Shown here: positions 29,935 to 32,676 of the stretch, one piece after another
How the letters are laid out: each line of letters begins with the position of its first letter
Numbering within the stretch: the stretch's first letter is position 1
NCBI GenBank assembly: GCA_905182255.1
Contig: CAJJAH010000005.1
Location: 10,001-42,676, forward strand
DNA: 32,676 bases
Direction: 5' to 3'
From: Cryomorphaceae bacterium BACL11 MAG-121001-bin54
GTDB taxonomy: Bacteria > Bacteroidota > Bacteroidia > Flavobacteriales > BACL11
Notes under the pieces: generated by a model
What the model was told of the DNA's origin: nothing
What the model saw: only the letters and a program-made list of their open reading frames with translations
The model's database searches: none
Made by a program: the position numbers and the translations under genes

Positions 29935-31973
29935 TTATTTAATATATTTTATTAGCATCTTGGGTAGATATATTATATCAAATATTAATGCTATGATGGC
30001 TGCTAAAATAGTTATTATTGATAATTGACTAATAGATTTGAATTCAGAAAATAATAATGGAAATAAAGTAAATATAATTACTATGGATGTTTTAATTACA
30101 GCCTTGTAAGTATAATTTTGACAATGCGATACAGAGTCTGCAATACTTAAACCCCTATTTCTAGAGAGGCTGTAAGCATTAATAATATGTATTGAATCAT
30201 CAACAATCAAACCAAAAACAATAGCTAAGTATAAATGCATTAGAAAGACTAAAATAAAAACCAAAAACTGATAGAATACCTATAGTAGTTAGTAATGGAA
30301 GAATATTAGGAATTAAGGAAATTGGAAAATAGTACCAATTAAAATTATTTAGTGACACAAACACTATTCCAATTATTATGATTGCAAGTAATAAACCAAA
30401 TATAATTTCAAAAGTCATTTTATTGCTGATTTTATCAAAGAGAAATCCAACTCCAGCAATCTCTAAATCTAATTGCAAGTCTTTAGATTTCATTAGTATA
30501 TCATCAAAAATAATCTTTGATTTACTTGACCAATATCTTGCATTCTGGCCTTAATTGTGTACTGACTATTGTTGAGATTTTGGCTAATTTTCTTTGACAA
30601 AAAATCTGAAGAAAAATCAATAACTAAATTATGACTAAGTATTATGTTTTCTAGAGAATCTAAATTATCTCTTGATGGATTATCATTAATAATAAAAGTA
30701 ACTGGCTTTATACCACCAAATTCTTTATCAAAAAAACTAATATCCTTTATATAGTTAGACTTTTTATTAATCTCATCAGTAAGGAAATTATCAACTCTAA
30801 AATTAGTAAAGGCTAAAGATGAAAGAAATATAAATGATGCTAATAATATATAAAACTGAGATTTTTTAATATTAATAAATGACAATATTAAATCATCTAA
30901 AAATTTGTTGCTTCTAATATTCTTATTGATATTAAATTCAATAATAAATGAATATAAAACTACGATTACAATAAGAGATATAAAAATTGTAATAGTAGTA
31001 ATTACACCGAACCTAAACAAAGGGACTAATGATGAGAACATAAAACTCAAAAAACCTATAGCAGTTGTTAAGGAAGTAATAAAAACTGGCATACCTATCT
31101 TTTCTAATTGATACTTAAAGGATCTAAATTTATTTTTATATAATTTATCAGAATTCAATAGATGCATAAAATCAGAAATAGTAATAATAAAAACTATAGC
31201 TGGTATAAGAATCATTACTAATTCAATACCCTCCAAATAATTTATTAGAAAGAGTAAAAGAAAGAATTAATGAGATACAAACTGATATGAAATTTATTAA
31301 TACTAATTTAAAATTATTTAAATAAAAATATAAAACTAAACTACATAAAATACTACTTAAGATAATAAATAACATCAACTCTTTAGTCACATTATCCTGC
31401 ATATAAATCTCAGATTTAGTCTGACCTGTAATGTATACCTTTAATTTATCTTTAGAAAATTCTTGTGCTAATTTATCTAAGTATAATCTTTTTTGCGAAT
31501 CAGTTTCTAGACTCTTCGATTTAATAATAAATAAAAATGAGCTGAGGTCTTTTGTTGCATATTTAGTTCCATACTTTCTAATTTTAATTATTGAGGATTT
31601 ATAATCATTAAAATTATCAATTTTTAAAATTTTAAGTGCAAATGGAATAACACTTTTTTTAATCAATACTCCTCTCATTAAATATACTTCTAACAGAAGC
31701 TGTATTTTTATCTTTTGAAATATTATTTGAAATAATAGATAAATCTAATAGATCTTGGTAATTGATTGAATCATTAAATTCAACAGCTAGCAAAATTAGA
31801 TTTTTATCATCTAAAGATTTATCAATAATATCCTTACTCTCGTTCGATAATTCAATAATTCGTTCACTATCATAAAAAATTTTTAAACCACTTATATTAG
31901 TTAGTGATAATACAAACATCGATAATATTAACGAAAGTAAAAGGTACTTATATTTCCATATAAATTTTATCAC
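29935..31973 (-). pseudogene. RND/MMPL-family exporter gene with four frameshifts
   Basis: Five consecutive frames together form one transporter of about 678 residues. It has a start helix (YLLLSLILSMFVLSL), a periplasmic domain, a five-to-six-helix block (MILIPAIVFIITISDFMHLL, FITSLTTAIGFLSFMFS), a second periplasmic domain and a second helix block (GLIVDDSIHIINAY, IIFTLFPLLF). This is the duplicated layout of HAE3/MmpL-like transporters that move lipids or hydrophobic compounds. Breaks lie at about 31659-31680 (+1), 31223-31236 (+1), 30521-30523 (-1, in an A-run) and 30200-30264 (+1, probably the T-run near 30234). Their sum fits the total length. The likely start is GTG at 31971-31973, overlapping the SDR stop. 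Confidence 0.8.
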
Positions 31974-32637
31974 TTAACAATTGTTGACAGACCCCCGTCA
32001 ACACTAAAATCTTGACCTGTTATCCAGCTTGAGTCATCAGAAATTAAAAAATTAACCATTGAAGAAATATCCGAAACAGATCCGACTCTATTAAGAGGAT
32101 GTTTATTTGACATTCTTTCAATCATACTCTCATCCTTTAAAAAATTTTGCGACATTGTACTATTAAAAAGTGAAGGTGAAATAGTATTTAATCTTATTTT
32201 TGGAGACCATTCAGCCGCTAGTGTTCTACTTAATGATAAGATAGCTGCTTTACACATTGCTATAGAGCTGTGAAATGGCATTCCAACCTTTGCAGCAATA
32301 GAGCTAAACATTACAATAGACGAATTTTTATTTAATTTTTTTTCATAAAATTTCAAAACATTCAGCAATCCAACAACATTTATATTGTAGTCTTCATTAA
32401 AGTCATCAACTTTTATTCTCTTAAATGGTTTTAAATTTATATTTCCAGGAAAATAAACAATTCCATCTAAATTATCTATTTCAGGAAAAGTTAAAGTATC
32501 TAAAATATCAAAATTTTAAATAATCAGAATAATTATCTGTTACGACTTAAGCTAATAAAATTATAGTGAGCACTATATTTTTCAATTAAATCTATTGACA
32601 CTTTGCTACTTGCTCCTACTAATAAAATATTTTTCAT
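31970..32637 (-). pseudogene. atypical short-chain dehydrogenase/reductase with two frameshifts
   Basis: The ATG at 32635-32637 opens a frame MKNILLVGASSKVSIDLIEK that stops at 32533. Two +1 shifts (at 32538 and in a T-run at 32510-32513) connect it through DNYSDYLK to DILDTLTFPEIDNLDGIVYF and the long frame ending at 31970. The repaired product is about 221 residues. The dinucleotide motif is GASSKVS rather than GASSGIG. The catalytic Tyr-x-x-x-Lys is replaced by Ile-x-x-x-Lys (HSSIAMCKAA), though the Ser region (MFSSIAAKVG) and the C-terminal WITGQDFSVDGGL are standard. I recall SDRs of this kind next to photolyase/cryptochrome genes in marine bacteria. It heads the cluster in this window. 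Confidence 0.78.
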
Positions 32638-32676
32638 AATTATCTTTTAAATAAGAAGGAGCCTAATTATTCATTA

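Noticed and set aside
29935-31973. Five separate small membrane proteins in an overlapping array
   Set aside because: Joined end to end they form one RND/MMPL transporter with its duplicated helix blocks in the correct order; single-base indels explain the breaks and sum to the observed length.
28727-32637. Programmed frameshifting as a general mechanism in the terminal cluster
   Set aside because: The breaks include both signs and varied contexts, mostly homopolymers, without a common slippery site plus downstream structure; only two share an octamer.

Overview
The window is AT-rich DNA from a bacterium of the phylum Bacteroidota, most likely a marine member of the Flavobacteriales. The evidence is the 5' end of a Flavobacteriia-type 16S rRNA gene, promoters of the Bacteroidota form TTG-N19-TAnnTTTG, start codons with no Shine-Dalgarno sequence, a type IX secretion (T9SS) sorting domain, and a proteorhodopsin/Blh pair. 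Position 1 lies inside the 16S gene, and indels pile up in the last 4 kb. The window may therefore be a whole contig that breaks in an rRNA operon at one end and in poorly resolved sequence at the other.

Layout. 1-848: 16S 5' end (minus strand), three tandem rrn promoters, and an empty spacer. 849-2342: purE and a nitronate monooxygenase-like gene. 2335-6496: a minimal DEAD-box helicase and a sodium:solute symporter on the minus strand, divergent from a THUMP-domain rRNA methyltransferase. 6561-13999: a minus-strand run of rfbC, a lytic transglycosylase, uvrA, a LOG-family gene and a large outer-membrane barrel protein with TSP3 and SPOR-like repeats. 14122-14799: an FKBP lipoprotein. 14993-20192: minus-strand der, era, an outer-membrane protein and an ABC-F ATPase.

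20243-21742: initiator tRNA-Met, followed by a small accessory zone. In this zone a segment starting at the last bases of the tRNA and running through its terminator recurs twice more, bracketing a membrane protein/HTH regulator pair and an 89-residue membrane protein. 21741-24649: a SHOCT-domain secreted protein, two tiny membrane proteins missed by length-limited gene calling, an Fpg/Nei glycosylase whose zinc finger has lost three cysteines, and a thioredoxin-like protein. 24849-26535: blh (retinal synthesis) and a proton-pumping proteorhodopsin, separated by a strong terminator. 26728-28578: a T9SS-exported esterase.

28727-32637: a tight minus-strand cluster of an atypical SDR, an RND/MMPL exporter, a conserved protein of unknown function and a flavin reductase-like protein. 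Every one of these four genes is broken by single-base indels. From memory, relatives of this SDR and flavin reductase occur beside photolyase/cryptochrome genes in marine bacteria. If so, the right half of the window (DNA glycosylase, retinal synthesis, rhodopsin, SDR/flavin reductase cluster) would be a light-use and light-damage neighbourhood. The left half is housekeeping: ribosome biogenesis (rrn, era, der, rRNA methyltransferase, helicase, ABC-F), DNA repair (uvrA) and envelope upkeep.
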